A stretch of 64,000 nucleotides of DNA from Giardia muris (taxonomy: Eukaryota > Fornicata > Diplomonadida > Hexamitidae), in the NCBI GenBank assembly GCA_006247105.1, contig CM016928.1:992001-1056000 (forward strand), in the 5' to 3' direction. Shown piece by piece: positions 46,203-55,025 of the stretch; positions within the stretch are counted from its first letter, which is position 1, and each line of letters begins with the position of its first letter. The translations under genes and the position numbers were made by a program. A model generated the notes under the pieces. The model saw nothing but the letters and a program-made list of their open reading frames with translations. It searched no databases and was not told the DNA's origin.

Positions 46203-49200
46203 CTATTGCCTGGTCTGGAAGAAGCTTTGGAGCAACTGTCGCCGGAGCCGCAAGGCGCCAGAGCACTGCTGGTTCTTGACTCGAAAGGTGGCAAACGGCG
46301 GTAGGATGCGATCGGCAACAGCCATCACGGTCTCCGTCACACAGCGCCTCATCACTCGCCGTCGAGAGGAATTCGCCTCCTCACTAACCCCTAGGCCCAC
46401 GAGCCAGCCCTTCACGATCTGGTCGTCCTCCTGCTCGGAATACCTAGCAAGTTGCGCGAAATAGGACGAAGGCGCTTCAATTGCCTTGACAAGCTCGTTA
46501 GTCTTCCGAGTCACGCGATATGGAGAGATCAGACTGCGCTGTAGGCCCACAAGCCAATCTCCCAAGGCATTCCGAGCCGTTGATAATGGAATATGCGGTA
46601 AATAGTCCCAAAGAAACTGGTACGAACAGATACGAAAGCGTTGCGATAACTTCCGCTCGGTCACCACCTTCTCCGAAAGTGTGACTAAAAACTCAAGATC
46701 ACCACGCGATAGATACCCATGGGGTGAGGGAAGAAGAAGGAAGCAAGTACCAAAGCAATCCACATGTCTAGGAGTACCAGTCCCACCTGCTCGCAGAAGT
46801 TCCCGATCAATAGCCACTTGAAGAGCAAAGAATCGTCGTCGATCACTCTTTTCACGTGCAGCGGAATTGAACGTCCACCCGTCAGTCAATGATGATTCAA
46901 GCTGTCTTCTGGCACGGAGTAAGAACTGAAGAGCCTTGGAATGCTTTGACGTGGGGTCTGGAAGGGGTTTCTTTCCCTTAACTATCAAGTCCAGACTATT
47001 AGCATCAATATTTAGGCGTTCTTGAAGAGACTCGAGCTCTTTTTCAATTGTGGCTATCCGAAGCCTTCGCTCTGCTATATAGCCGTCGAGATGCTTGGCA
47101 CGAGCGGCAACCCGTTCTTCGCTGAAGTGGAGCCGCGCCATCTCAGTAAGACTTGTCGAGAGCGTAGCAAGAGCCTCAACATAAACGCTTTCCTGTGCAC
47201 TGTTCTCGATGAAGACCTCCAACTCCGAGACGGAACGGACGATGTAGTCCAATAGTTCGATCTTCTCGGAGACACTGAGGCGATGGAAGTTGACGACCGA
47301 CTCCTCCTGTGACTCAGATCTTCGTGCTCGACGACAATGCATATAGGAATAGAAGGTCCGAAGGAAGAGGATGAATGGAGTAGTGGATAAGATACTGGAA
47401 GCCAAGTCGCAGAGTAGCGTGGGCGTGGAGAGGTACGAGGCGTGTAGGAGCCTCTTTGCCGAGAGGATGAGGGGGTGGACGACGGGGAGGGACTCCATCG
47501 TCAAGACCTCAGTGTCCGCGTCCGTGACGCTTTCGGGGTTCTCCAACGCGTCATCAAGCAGGTCACCTGAGAGTAGGGAAAGGTATCGGAGGGTGTAAAA
47601 CAGGTCGAAGAGGCTTTGGCGAAGTGAGGACTGAGGCCGGTTATGGCCTAGACGGGGACGCTTCGAGACTTTATAGGTCCGTTTCCTCACCTCCTTAATG
47701 AAGGTCTTCGACCTGTCGTCGGTCAGAATCTCCTCGATGAACTTAGTGGCCATATCCGTGTCACCCTCCACATACGAGACGACTCGGTTACACGTGTTCG
47801 CGAAGATGAACGCCCGTAATATGTCTGGAGATAAACCGAGGACGACATCCAAAAGCGTACGAATGAACTTCTCGAGCTGGGTATGGAATCGCCGAATGCA
47901 TTGGAAAAGGATCGGGAGGATGCGGACGGCGATCCATAGAGCCTCGGGATCCCTTGCACGCGTGAGAGTAAACTGAAGAACGCCATCCAGCCAGTGCAGG
48001 TCTGTTGTCCCGAGTTTCACTGGGGTGTCGGGACTGGTGCTCTCCGACGTCTCCGTATAATAGGCTGTCGTGCTTGAGAGATCTGAAGGATCCGAATGGC
48101 TGGAATGGTCGCCACTCACCTCCGTGACTGTACGCGCAGAAATGGCCGAAGCAGTCGCGCTCCCACTGGAGGGCCTCTTCGTCGTCTTACGAGAAGCAGG
48201 CGCGGTAGCGGTTGTCGTGGTGACCGTCTTCTTATTGGGTGGCTCCTGGGCGGCATCGGTTGCTGAAATATCGTCATCGGACTCATAGACCGTGTACTCA
48301 TACGACTCGTAGACGTACTCCGTCTCGGTTTCCGTCTCCGTTTCTGTCTCCGTCATCTCCTTGCGCCTCCTAGTGCTGGTCTTGTTCTGAGTCTTCTTCG
48401 GCTGTTTTCGCGAAAGGCGCTTCACCGGGTGATCAGGAGTGGTCACCTCGGTCATCGTATTTGAATATGAGTCTGCAGACTCGTCGGCAGAGAAGGAACT
48501 GCTAAAGCCTTCGGCATCAACGGTCGCGCTCTCCTCCATCGGGTCATCCTGCGTACTGAAATAGACATAAGACTTCTCGCTAAGAATCCGCTCCTCGTCG
48601 GTGAACAAGAAAGAGACGAGACGATCAGTAACCGTATAGAGCAAAGCAGACACCTCTGCTCCATTGAACAAGGGAAAGATGCCACTAAACCGTCCAGCTG
48701 GGTCTTCAATATGATATGCAGTAAAGTAGCAGTCCGAAATGCTCATAGCCCCCGGATCTGAAAGACCGCGCGCCTTGAGATACCTTTCATACCCCTTCTG
48801 GTCTGTGACGTCGAGCGCGGCTAGAAACTCGTCCAGATGCATTGTAGGCAGCCCTAAGAAGTGCGAGTGCCGCGTTAGGAAGCTCCAGACACCAATACCG
48901 GTGCTAAGAAGATACTGGTTCCTATTCATTATGGGATCACGGAAGGGTGCAAGTAATGCACCGTCCGGAGGTTTGACTAATATCGAATCGATTTGGTCAT
49001 ATGCCGGTTTGTCCCGAGTCTGCGTCCCGTTCGAGTGTGGATCCGGCGGTAAGAAAAAGGTATCCTCCTCTGAGACGGATGCATCAAAGAGGGTGGCCAT
49101 CCTATAGTTATCAGGGGCTTCTGTGATGTATGTTATAGCGTTCTGGCCGGCATCCAGCTTGAGAAATTGAACCGTACTTGTCGACTTGGAGCTTTGATCA

Positions 49201-50447
49201 GCACCACGCTTCCCACTTGATTCCGGCTTCGTCTCTTGCTCACTTGTAGTGGATTGCGACCTCTCCGACGAATCCTCGAAGCTCTCGCTCGAGCTCTCTA
49301 GCACCGGGGGCCTATATCCAACCGAATCAAGATACTGCGCTCTGGTCTCCTCATTATTCATGTTCTCCAGGAGGTCCTTTCCTTTGTTAGGGATAGTGAA
49401 GACAAGGTCCAAAGACCTCGCCTTATCGTTCACGGTGACGACCGTCTTCAGGTCTGTAAGCTGGTACCCCATGCGCTTCCATATCGAGTGGAGCAGGATC
49501 GGGTCTAGAGATAACGGGAAGGTGCTGTGTACGGCCCGATTCCAGGACTCGTAAAGCCATAGTCCTTGGAACCGGATCAGCTTTGGGTGCTGGTCGGCTA
49601 GGAATTCCAAGATCGGTTGGAAATGATCAAGGCATTGATGTGCGATCGTCTTGGGGTCCAAGCCCTGCTTCTGTCCAGCGATCGTCAGTTCGACGATCGT
49701 ATGCATCGACCTTGCCGCATCAGTATAGAGGGGTGAGATCGGATTCCATTTGAGGTAATATCGGACAAGGAAATAGACCATCTGCTCTGTATCTAGATTA
49801 AAGGGATACCAGGGACACTCGTCATAACTCGGCTCTAGACTGAAGGAGGTGCGCAAGTACATGCCCGGCTTTAAGAGTACAAGCTCCCTGTCACCAACGA
49901 CGGAGGGAGTGAAAGGTTCAAGGTCGGAAAGGCCGTTCTCCATGGCCCACTCGATATACATCCTATGCAAAGAGTCTGACGTCTCAGGCTGCAAGACGGC
50001 TACAGCGTCGGGCTCTATCTGTGATGAGAGAGGCTGTTCCATGCTTCCAGATACTATAACGATACCAAGCCTTCCACCACTTAACAAGACGGTCTCACCA
50101 ACGAGCGGGGACTGGGATCGGCTTGGAAGGACCGAACCATCTATCAGGAGTGGTTGAAGAGAACTATCGGTAAGGAAGGGATAGAGATGAAGAAGGACGA
50201 TGGGTTCCAGACGTGCCACCGAGTAGACGACACGGATCTCGCTCTCGAGGGCCTCGGCGAAGGACATGCCACTGTCCCCAGTCAAGCCGCAGGAGAATTG
50301 CCGCTCCTGTAGATCTCGTAGGCGCTGCCAGACCTCGGAGGTCGTCGCGCACTGGTCCCCGGTGAGGGGTATCACATAGACGCTCGCCCCGTACTCGGAG
50401 GCCTTGACGCAGGTGGGCTGGTAGGGCTGGTCCTGGTACAAAGGCAT
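46203..50447 (-). CDS. large hypothetical protein (1414 aa)
   Basis: No family recognised. Residues 1-370 look globular with regular hydrophobic spacing. Residues ~370-450 are Ser/Glu-rich. Residues ~630-810 are low complexity with a (TE)n run followed by YVYESYEYTVYESDDD and Thr/Ser-rich stretches. Residues 810-1414 are helical and Arg/Leu-rich, suggesting alpha-solenoid repeats. There is no signal peptide or membrane segment. The start is ATG 50447 after aagttttttggaagg. It is the longest complete gene in the window. Confidence 0.7.
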   Translation of the reverse strand: MPLYQDQPYQPTCVKASEYGASVYVIPLTGDQCATTSEVWQRLRDLQERQFSCGLTGDSGMSFAEALESEIRVVYSVARLEPIVLLHLYPFLTDSSLQPLLIDGSVLPSRSQSPLVGETVLLSGGRLGIVIVSGSMEQPLSSQIEPDAVAVLQPETSDSLHRMYIEWAMENGLSDLEPFTPSVVGDRELVLLKPGMYLRTSFSLEPSYDECPWYPFNLDTEQMVYFLVRYYLKWNPISPLYTDAARSMHTIVELTIAGQKQGLDPKTIAHQCLDHFQPILEFLADQHPKLIRFQGLWLYESWNRAVHSTFPLSLDPILLHSIWKRMGYQLTDLKTVVTVNDKARSLDLVFTIPNKGKDLLENMNNEETRAQYLDSVGYRPPVLESSSESFEDSSERSQSTTSEQETKPESSGKRGADQSSKSTSTVQFLKLDAGQNAITYITEAPDNYRMATLFDASVSEEDTFFLPPDPHSNGTQTRDKPAYDQIDSILVKPPDGALLAPFRDPIMNRNQYLLSTGIGVWSFLTRHSHFLGLPTMHLDEFLAALDVTDQKGYERYLKARGLSDPGAMSISDCYFTAYHIEDPAGRFSGIFPLFNGAEVSALLYTVTDRLVSFLFTDEERILSEKSYVYFSTQDDPMEESATVDAEGFSSSFSADESADSYSNTMTEVTTPDHPVKRLSRKQPKKTQNKTSTRRRKEMTETETETETETEYVYESYEYTVYESDDDISATDAAQEPPNKKTVTTTTATAPASRKTTKRPSSGSATASAISARTVTEVSGDHSSHSDPSDLSSTTAYYTETSESTSPDTPVKLGTTDLHWLDGVLQFTLTRARDPEALWIAVRILPILFQCIRRFHTQLEKFIRTLLDVVLGLSPDILRAFIFANTCNRVVSYVEGDTDMATKFIEEILTDDRSKTFIKEVRKRTYKVSKRPRLGHNRPQSSLRQSLFDLFYTLRYLSLLSGDLLDDALENPESVTDADTEVLTMESLPVVHPLILSAKRLLHASYLSTPTLLCDLASSILSTTPFILFLRTFYSYMHCRRARRSESQEESVVNFHRLSVSEKIELLDYIVRSVSELEVFIENSAQESVYVEALATLSTSLTEMARLHFSEERVAARAKHLDGYIAERRLRIATIEKELESLQERLNIDANSLDLIVKGKKPLPDPTSKHSKALQFLLRARRQLESSLTDGWTFNSAAREKSDRRRFFALQVAIDRELLRAGGTGTPRHVDCFGTCFLLLPSPHGYLSRGDLEFLVTLSEKVVTERKLSQRFRICSYQFLWDYLPHIPLSTARNALGDWLVGLQRSLISPYRVTRKTNELVKAIEAPSSYFAQLARYSEQEDDQIVKGWLVGLGVSEEANSSRRRVMRRCVTETVMAVADRILPPFATFRVKNQQCSGALRLRRQLLQSFFQTRQ
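48317..48354. repeat. hexanucleotide-like repeat encoding (Thr-Glu)n
   Basis: Repeated GTCTCC/GTTTCC units in the 1414-residue ORF encode five or more Thr-Glu pairs. Confidence 0.7.
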
Positions 50448-50507
50448 CCTTCCAAAAAACTTGGGGTGGCGAGAAGAGTTTAAAGAGCTTTTTGGACGAC
50501 GATAGCT
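50448..50507. promoter_or_regulatory. 60-bp divergent promoter with TTTAAA
   Basis: Lies between the 1414-residue gene and MND1. It contains CCAAAAAACTT near the minus start and GAGTTTAAAGAGC in the middle. Confidence 0.45.
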
Positions 50508-51116
50508 ATGGCACCTAAGGGGACATCTCTAGACGAGAAGAAGGCGAAGCTGCTGGATCAAATGCTGCAGACGGGCGAGATCTACTCGAACAAGACGATC
50601 GAGGCGCTCTCGAAGCCGACAGGGATTTCGGCGATGATCATTAAGCAAGTCTTGATGGAATTGGTCAATGAGGATTTGGTCGACTCCGAGAAGATTGGGA
50701 CTAGTACTTACTACTGGTGCTTCGCCTCGAAGAAGTCACAAACGGTCCTAAGTCAAAAGAGCAAACTAGAAGGAGAGATACAACAATTGAAGAAAGAGAT
50801 CCAGACCTTAGAGAAGAGCATTGTAGATTTACAAGGTGGAAGGGAGGAGAGTGATCAACGTACCCTTCTATTACAAAGGCAAGCAGAATTACAGGCTACA
50901 CTCAAGGAACAAAAGGAACGATTCAAACAATTGAGCAAAAACGATCCAGAGGTGGCCAATAGACTCAAGAGCTTCACGAAGACCGCCATTGAACAAGCGA
51001 ACATATGGACGGATAATATCCTAAGTCTGAAGAAGCATCTGGTGGAAAAGTATGGGATGGACCCAAAGGAACTAGGAAATCACCTTGGAATTACCGTGGA
51101 TTTCGATTATTTATAG
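50508..51116 (+). CDS. MND1: meiotic nuclear division protein 1 (MND1)
   Basis: 202 residues, the normal MND1 length. The N-terminal winged helix is clear (GISAMIIKQVLMELVNEDLV, SEKIGTSTYYWCFASK). A coiled coil follows, then the family-specific IEQANIWTDNILSLKKHL and the C-terminal LGITVDFDYL. MND1 pairs with HOP2 to help DMC1/RAD51 strand invasion during meiosis. Giardia retains this pair although sex is cryptic. The stop TAG overlaps AGTGAA. Confidence 0.96.
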   Translation: MAPKGTSLDEKKAKLLDQMLQTGEIYSNKTIEALSKPTGISAMIIKQVLMELVNEDLVDSEKIGTSTYYWCFASKKSQTVLSQKSKLEGEIQQLKKEIQTLEKSIVDLQGGREESDQRTLLLQRQAELQATLKEQKERFKQLSKNDPEVANRLKSFTKTAIEQANIWTDNILSLKKHLVEKYGMDPKELGNHLGITVDFDYL

Positions 51117-51120
51117 TGAA
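51115..51120 (+). terminator. AGTGAA signal overlapping the MND1 stop
   Basis: The AG of the TAG stop (51114-51116) begins AGTGAA, immediately before the next gene's start at 51124. Confidence 0.5.
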
Positions 51121-51123
51121 GGT

Positions 51124-52410
51124 ATGTTTTTAGCCCTATGGTCACAAGAACGGATGATGGAGCTGGTCTCGACACAGCTGCGGGTCCCTCCCTTGGCCAT
51201 CAGAGACGCATGCCAATTAATTAGCAATGCGAAATGTCCAGAAGATTTGTTCTATCAAAGCTCTCGGGATTCGGCATTTACCTTACGTCTAACGGTTGAG
51301 GCTTGGGAGGCGTTACGTGCAGCCCTTCAGGACGCAGATTGTCAAGCTGTTTGGCAAGTGCATGAGTACAATCGGGAAGGGAACATGTCGGAATATCTCT
51401 CCCGGATCGTCATCTATAACCTGCTCAAGGGCTCTTCCATGCGTAAGAAGATAGGCGCGCTTGAGATGGAAGCCGTTGTGACGACCAGTTACGCCCAGAG
51501 ACGTTTCAGTGGGAAGAATGTAGTCAAATCTCACCCACTGGCAGAGTTTAGAATTGATCTCGATGATAACCATGGTCTCCTCGTCTGGCACGATAAGGCC
51601 GCTTACCTTAATGTTACATACAACAAGATGCTCAATACCCCATCGCCAACTAAAACTGGAGCCAGTCCAATGATACAGAACCCTCTTCAGATTCGAAATG
51701 GGTGTTTCGTCAACTTATCCTTACCATCAAGACTAGTCGTCAATGGCCTTATCCCCTCATCACCAATCAAGGCCGTCTCAACCCCATTCAAAGCCTTACC
51801 TTCAACACCCACGAATCGCACTTCGTACACTCTTTGTGGGGTCTCTACTCCTGCGGAGGAATGTTTAGTCTCTTGTAGAGCCATGCTTGACTGCGATTCG
51901 GATGAGTACGTGCTCTCTAGTGCATACCTCGTCGGGTCGATAGCAGGGTTACATGAAGCAACCTCCTCGATGTTGTTGCAAGATATAGGGGAGCAGTTAT
52001 CCACTTTTGCTCAGGAAGAAGATGAGGAGGAGGGGCTGGAAGAAGATTCGGCTAGCTTAGATGACCTCGAATCTAGCCAGACTGGTTCTCCTAGACAAGG
52101 GCTTGTTACCGTCGACATGAGTGCTGAGGAGTCCTCCGAGATCTCCGAGGCCGAGCCAGCGCAAAAGATGACCCTTCTCGATTCACCCCTCGGGCCTACA
52201 GTAGATGGCAATCTAGCGGCGGCCTGGGAGGCCTATGTGCCTACTCATTATCCTTTACTCGCCATCCCTTCGGAGTACTCCTGCCCCGCTCGCCGTCTAG
52301 TGCCAAAGCTTGTGGCCAAGGACAACCAGCCCTCCTTGTGCATGGCAGACGTCCTGCGGCTCCTCTCGGAGAAGTTGCGTAGGGTGAAGGCTGATAAACG
52401 TCCCGCTTAA
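51124..52410 (+). CDS. hypothetical protein with acidic middle
   Basis: 428 residues from ATG 51124 (MFLALWSQERMMELV); an in-frame ATG at 51085 overlaps MND1 and later ATGs at 51154 and 51157 are possible. The N-terminal ~170 residues look folded (RIVIYNLLKGSSMRKKIGAL, SHPLAEFRIDLDDNHGLLVW). The rest is Ser/Thr-rich with an acidic block (EEDEEEGLEEDSASLDDLES) and a helical C-terminus. No family recognised. It sits 7 bp after MND1 and 4 bp before the Myb-like gene. Confidence 0.6.
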   Translation: MFLALWSQERMMELVSTQLRVPPLAIRDACQLISNAKCPEDLFYQSSRDSAFTLRLTVEAWEALRAALQDADCQAVWQVHEYNREGNMSEYLSRIVIYNLLKGSSMRKKIGALEMEAVVTTSYAQRRFSGKNVVKSHPLAEFRIDLDDNHGLLVWHDKAAYLNVTYNKMLNTPSPTKTGASPMIQNPLQIRNGCFVNLSLPSRLVVNGLIPSSPIKAVSTPFKALPSTPTNRTSYTLCGVSTPAEECLVSCRAMLDCDSDEYVLSSAYLVGSIAGLHEATSSMLLQDIGEQLSTFAQEEDEEEGLEEDSASLDDLESSQTGSPRQGLVTVDMSAEESSEISEAEPAQKMTLLDSPLGPTVDGNLAAAWEAYVPTHYPLLAIPSEYSCPARRLVPKLVAKDNQPSLCMADVLRLLSEKLRRVKADKRPA

Positions 52411-52414
52411 AAAG

Positions 52415-53398
52415 ATGCCCCCGGAACTAGAGAGTGTTGGGAGCGATGGCTCGAGCGGGCGGCGGACAGAACACTCATCCCTCCGCCTCCCCAGTGAGAG
52501 TGGCGGGTGGACGGAGAACGAGCACAAGGCGCTTCTCGTGGCCATCATACAGAACGGGTCGACTCGTTTCACGGAGATCGCGGCCATCCTGAACCTCTGC
52601 GAGGAGTCCCGCCTGAAGAACAAGTGGAACGGAGAGATGAAGCGGGTGAAGGCGAAGGGTCCGGGCTACGACTACAAGACGCTCTTCACGGCATGCACAA
52701 GCGAGTTCACCCGTCTGGTCTCGGGCCGAGGGGTGAACGTGCGCCTGGGTGTCTCGGATCGGGCGCTCTTACAAGGCCGAATCCTTGACGCGATCGAGGA
52801 GTACCCGCTTTCTAGTACCATCGATTCCCAAGAGAGGTTTATGCAGTGCAAAATGCGCGTCTGCGACATCTTTCGGAAGTACTTCGACCACCTCGAATAC
52901 ATCCGTGATCTCATCAAGGTCAGCTTCAAGAGTTCTCTCGAGTTTGCACTCGAGCGCAATGGGGATTGGGCGTCCGTTCATGAGTGGATCCGGATGATGC
53001 TAAGCATCTCGCAGAGTCGCCCCGACATCTTCGAGCCCCAGATAAAGAAGGATGCGCCGCACATTAACTGTGGGACTCCTGTCCGGATGTATTCTGAACC
53101 TGTACCACAATACTATGGGCCTGGGCCTAGAGCATTGCGGTTAGCCCCCGACGACGCTACCAGGTGGCAGATGCAGGTCCCAATCCTGCCGCAGACCTTC
53201 TCGTCCTCCGCCTGCGACTTTTTACGGAGTGTTCTTTCCCTTCCCTTGTTCTCTCGTTTTAACATCAACGAGGCAAGCCTGACACCCGAGATGGCGCACG
53301 GGATCATGGTCCACCTCCTCAACGAGCTCAGTCTCGAGTGGCAACGGCTTGGGTTTCCATGTCCTACGTATAGTTGCGGCATCGTTGGAAACCTTTGA
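52415..53398 (+). CDS. Myb/SANT-like domain protein
   Basis: 327 residues. A Myb/SANT-type repeat lies at about residues 29-80: GGWTENEHKALLVAIIQNG, FTEIAAILN and LKNKWNGEMKRV, with the spaced Trp residues of the fold. The remainder is helical and unassigned. It is probably a nuclear DNA- or histone-binding protein. The ATG follows the upstream stop by four bases (TAA-AAAG-ATG). Confidence 0.65.
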   Translation: MPPELESVGSDGSSGRRTEHSSLRLPSESGGWTENEHKALLVAIIQNGSTRFTEIAAILNLCEESRLKNKWNGEMKRVKAKGPGYDYKTLFTACTSEFTRLVSGRGVNVRLGVSDRALLQGRILDAIEEYPLSSTIDSQERFMQCKMRVCDIFRKYFDHLEYIRDLIKVSFKSSLEFALERNGDWASVHEWIRMMLSISQSRPDIFEPQIKKDAPHINCGTPVRMYSEPVPQYYGPGPRALRLAPDDATRWQMQVPILPQTFSSSACDFLRSVLSLPLFSRFNINEASLTPEMAHGIMVHLLNELSLEWQRLGFPCPTYSCGIVGNL

Positions 53399-53455
53399 CC
53401 TGAAGCCGCCTGCCATACCACCGGCCGGTTTCCACCTCTCGATCTGAATATTTGA

Positions 53456-54985
53456 ATGTTATCACATCGATATGCCCCCTTGTCGTCATCCCTCGTGGCG
53501 AATGCGTCTCCCTACGACATCGCAATCGTGGTCTGTCCTCAGCTTGACGCCTGCGTGGCGCTGAAGCGCACGATCGAGACCACTTGCCTCCGGGGCGAGC
53601 CCGTCAGCATGCACTTGAATAAGTACTTGTATCCTGGGCATACTTCCTTCCTACTAAGTGCAGCAGACGTTTGCGCCCTACACCCAGCCCCAGGCGTGTT
53701 CCCACGCTCCTCTCTTATCATTCCCGTATACCTTTTTGACCCTACACGCTCCTGTAACACCGTTGATGATCCTGGTCTCCTCATCAATGGAGAGCTTTCG
53801 ATAAGCCTTTCTCAGGCCACCAGCTTGGTCTTGTCCTGGGGTGTCGAGTCACATACATTTAGTTCCATCTCTAGGACTTGTCAGGTGGAGTTCTCCACTG
53901 CCTTGGTCTCCCCTCTTCCCAAGGTCGAGTACTTGAGCTCGACATTTACGACGCGCCGCCCCGGAGACTTTCTCCCCTTCGATCTCGCTTCGATCCCTGT
54001 GGCTGTCGGAAAGCTCGCAGCATGTGTTCATATACCCCACTCTCCCCTATCAACGACACTCCATATCGACCTAGCTTTAGATGACCTCTGGGACGACGCG
54101 CAACATGCGTTCACTTGTTTCTCCGCATTCTGCCTTGATCCAGACCCGAAGGCCGTGATTATGGGCGATGCCGGGCATCCCTTTTCGTCTTCGAAAGATG
54201 GAGGACAGGCATGCGATGTCATGGGGACTAAGATAATAGCGGAAACAGAACACTCCCGAAGCTTCTCCTTACGCCTAGCGCCATGTAGCCGTCCCATTGA
54301 GGTAGTTCTTGAGTATACCCCAACTGATGTTATCCTTGTCATCGATCCACGGGATTCCAGTGGCCAAGTACATAGAACTGTGATTTGGAATGGACCCAGC
54401 TCAAGACTCGTTTCAGCACGAGGAACCCTTGGTTCCGATGGGTTACTCCCATCTCCGGCCTTTTCAATGAGCGGTCTGCTCTATACGGAGGATGAGGTCA
54501 TGCCCTTCAGCCTCCCACGTGGCTTTCAACGCGATCTTGAGGATCGTCTGGGATCATCCAGCTTATCAGCAATATTTCGTGCTGGAGTGGCGGGAACGAG
54601 CTTTTCCAGCTTCTCCTACGCTTTGGAACAAGGCAGGAGGTGCGTACAAGGTGGAGAGTGCCCGAATCCCTTGTACTCGAAAATCCTCGCTTACTTCATC
54701 TTGGCTTTCCTCATCTGGTCCGGAACCATCATCTTCTTGGGTCTTGGTCTATGGCTTCGCCTCAGGAATAAGTCAAGACTACGCTCCCAACATGGAAGCC
54801 GACTTCTGAGACGTCCAAGGAGACTCTCACGAAAACAGCGAAAACTGATCGCAGACGCGACGGTGTCAGCGTTCGAACGACTCTGCAACGAACGCCTGAC
54901 GCTCGCGCACGAGCTGATGATGACGCGGGGGACGTTCTCGGACCTCCACCTCCAACCCGGAGGCCTCGAGACCGTCATTGAGTAA
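53456..54985 (+). CDS. single-pass membrane protein, unknown function
   Basis: 509 residues. A long beta-rich, Cys-containing region (residues ~1-400) precedes one strong transmembrane segment ([22 protein letters not shown], ~415-436). A very basic cytosolic tail ([17 protein letters not shown]) follows. No clear signal peptide at the annotated start, so the N-terminus may be elsewhere or entry may use the TM. The topology recalls type I receptors or fusogens, but I found no diagnostic motif. Its 3' end overlaps the Hsp90 half-gene transcript: stop and AGTAAA lie on the reverse of the Hsp90 processing motif. Confidence 0.6.
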   Translation: MLSHRYAPLSSSLVANASPYDIAIVVCPQLDACVALKRTIETTCLRGEPVSMHLNKYLYPGHTSFLLSAADVCALHPAPGVFPRSSLIIPVYLFDPTRSCNTVDDPGLLINGELSISLSQATSLVLSWGVESHTFSSISRTCQVEFSTALVSPLPKVEYLSSTFTTRRPGDFLPFDLASIPVAVGKLAACVHIPHSPLSTTLHIDLALDDLWDDAQHAFTCFSAFCLDPDPKAVIMGDAGHPFSSSKDGGQACDVMGTKIIAETEHSRSFSLRLAPCSRPIEVVLEYTPTDVILVIDPRDSSGQVHRTVIWNGPSSRLVSARGTLGSDGLLPSPAFSMSGLLYTEDEVMPFSLPRGFQRDLEDRLGSSSLSAIFRAGVAGTSFSSFSYALEQGRRCVQGGECPNPLYSKILAYFILAFLIWSGTIIFLGLGLWLRLRNKSRLRSQHGSRLLRRPRRLSRKQRKLIADATVSAFERLCNERLTLAHELMMTRGTFSDLHLQPGGLETVIE

Positions 54986-54989
54986 AGGA
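54978..54989 (-). promoter_or_regulatory. Giardia RNA 3'-processing motif TCCTTTACTCAA
   Basis: The minus strand reads TCCTTTACTCAA exactly, the 12-nt motif reported downstream of Giardia ncRNAs and of the 5' halves of trans-spliced introns, where the RNA is cut. It is the only perfect copy I found in the window. Confidence 0.85.
54981..54986 (+). terminator. AGTAAA poly(A) signal of the membrane protein gene
   Basis: Plus-strand AGTAAA contains the stop TAA (54983-54985). It is the reverse complement of the core of the Hsp90 processing motif. Confidence 0.55.
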
Positions 54990-55025
54990 AACACACAACA
55001 CACAGCGGCTGACGCACACACATAC

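Larger units (their letters stand above)
54978..55025 (-). other. 5' half of a split (trans-spliced) intron
   Basis: Immediately after the Hsp90 N-half the minus strand reads GTATGTGTGTGCG, a Giardia-type 5' splice site, and 48 nt later reaches the end of the processing motif. The GT-rich stretch between them would pair with the 3' half-intron elsewhere in the genome (as known in G. lamblia). Translation through it gives non-Hsp90 sequence. Confidence 0.82.

Noticed and set aside
51123..51178. Possible 56-nt intron: GTATGTTTTTAG ... CTCGACACAG
   Set aside because: The donor matches the Giardia consensus, but removal shifts the downstream frame and the acceptor is poor. GTATG simply includes the start codon of the next gene.
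52251..52262. TCCTTTACTCGC, close to the Giardia RNA-processing motif
   Set aside because: The last two bases differ, and it lies in the middle of an open reading frame (YPLLAIP) with no splice donor or ncRNA nearby.
53456..54985. HAP2/GCS1 gamete fusogen
   Set aside because: Topology (ectodomain, one TM, basic tail) is similar, but I could not find the HAP2 cysteine pattern or fusion-loop sequence and no signal peptide is visible.
54866..55025. Hsp90 ORF continuation to the local stop
   Set aside because: About 53 residues after VKKV show no Hsp90 similarity and cross the splice donor and processing motif, so they are probably not translated.
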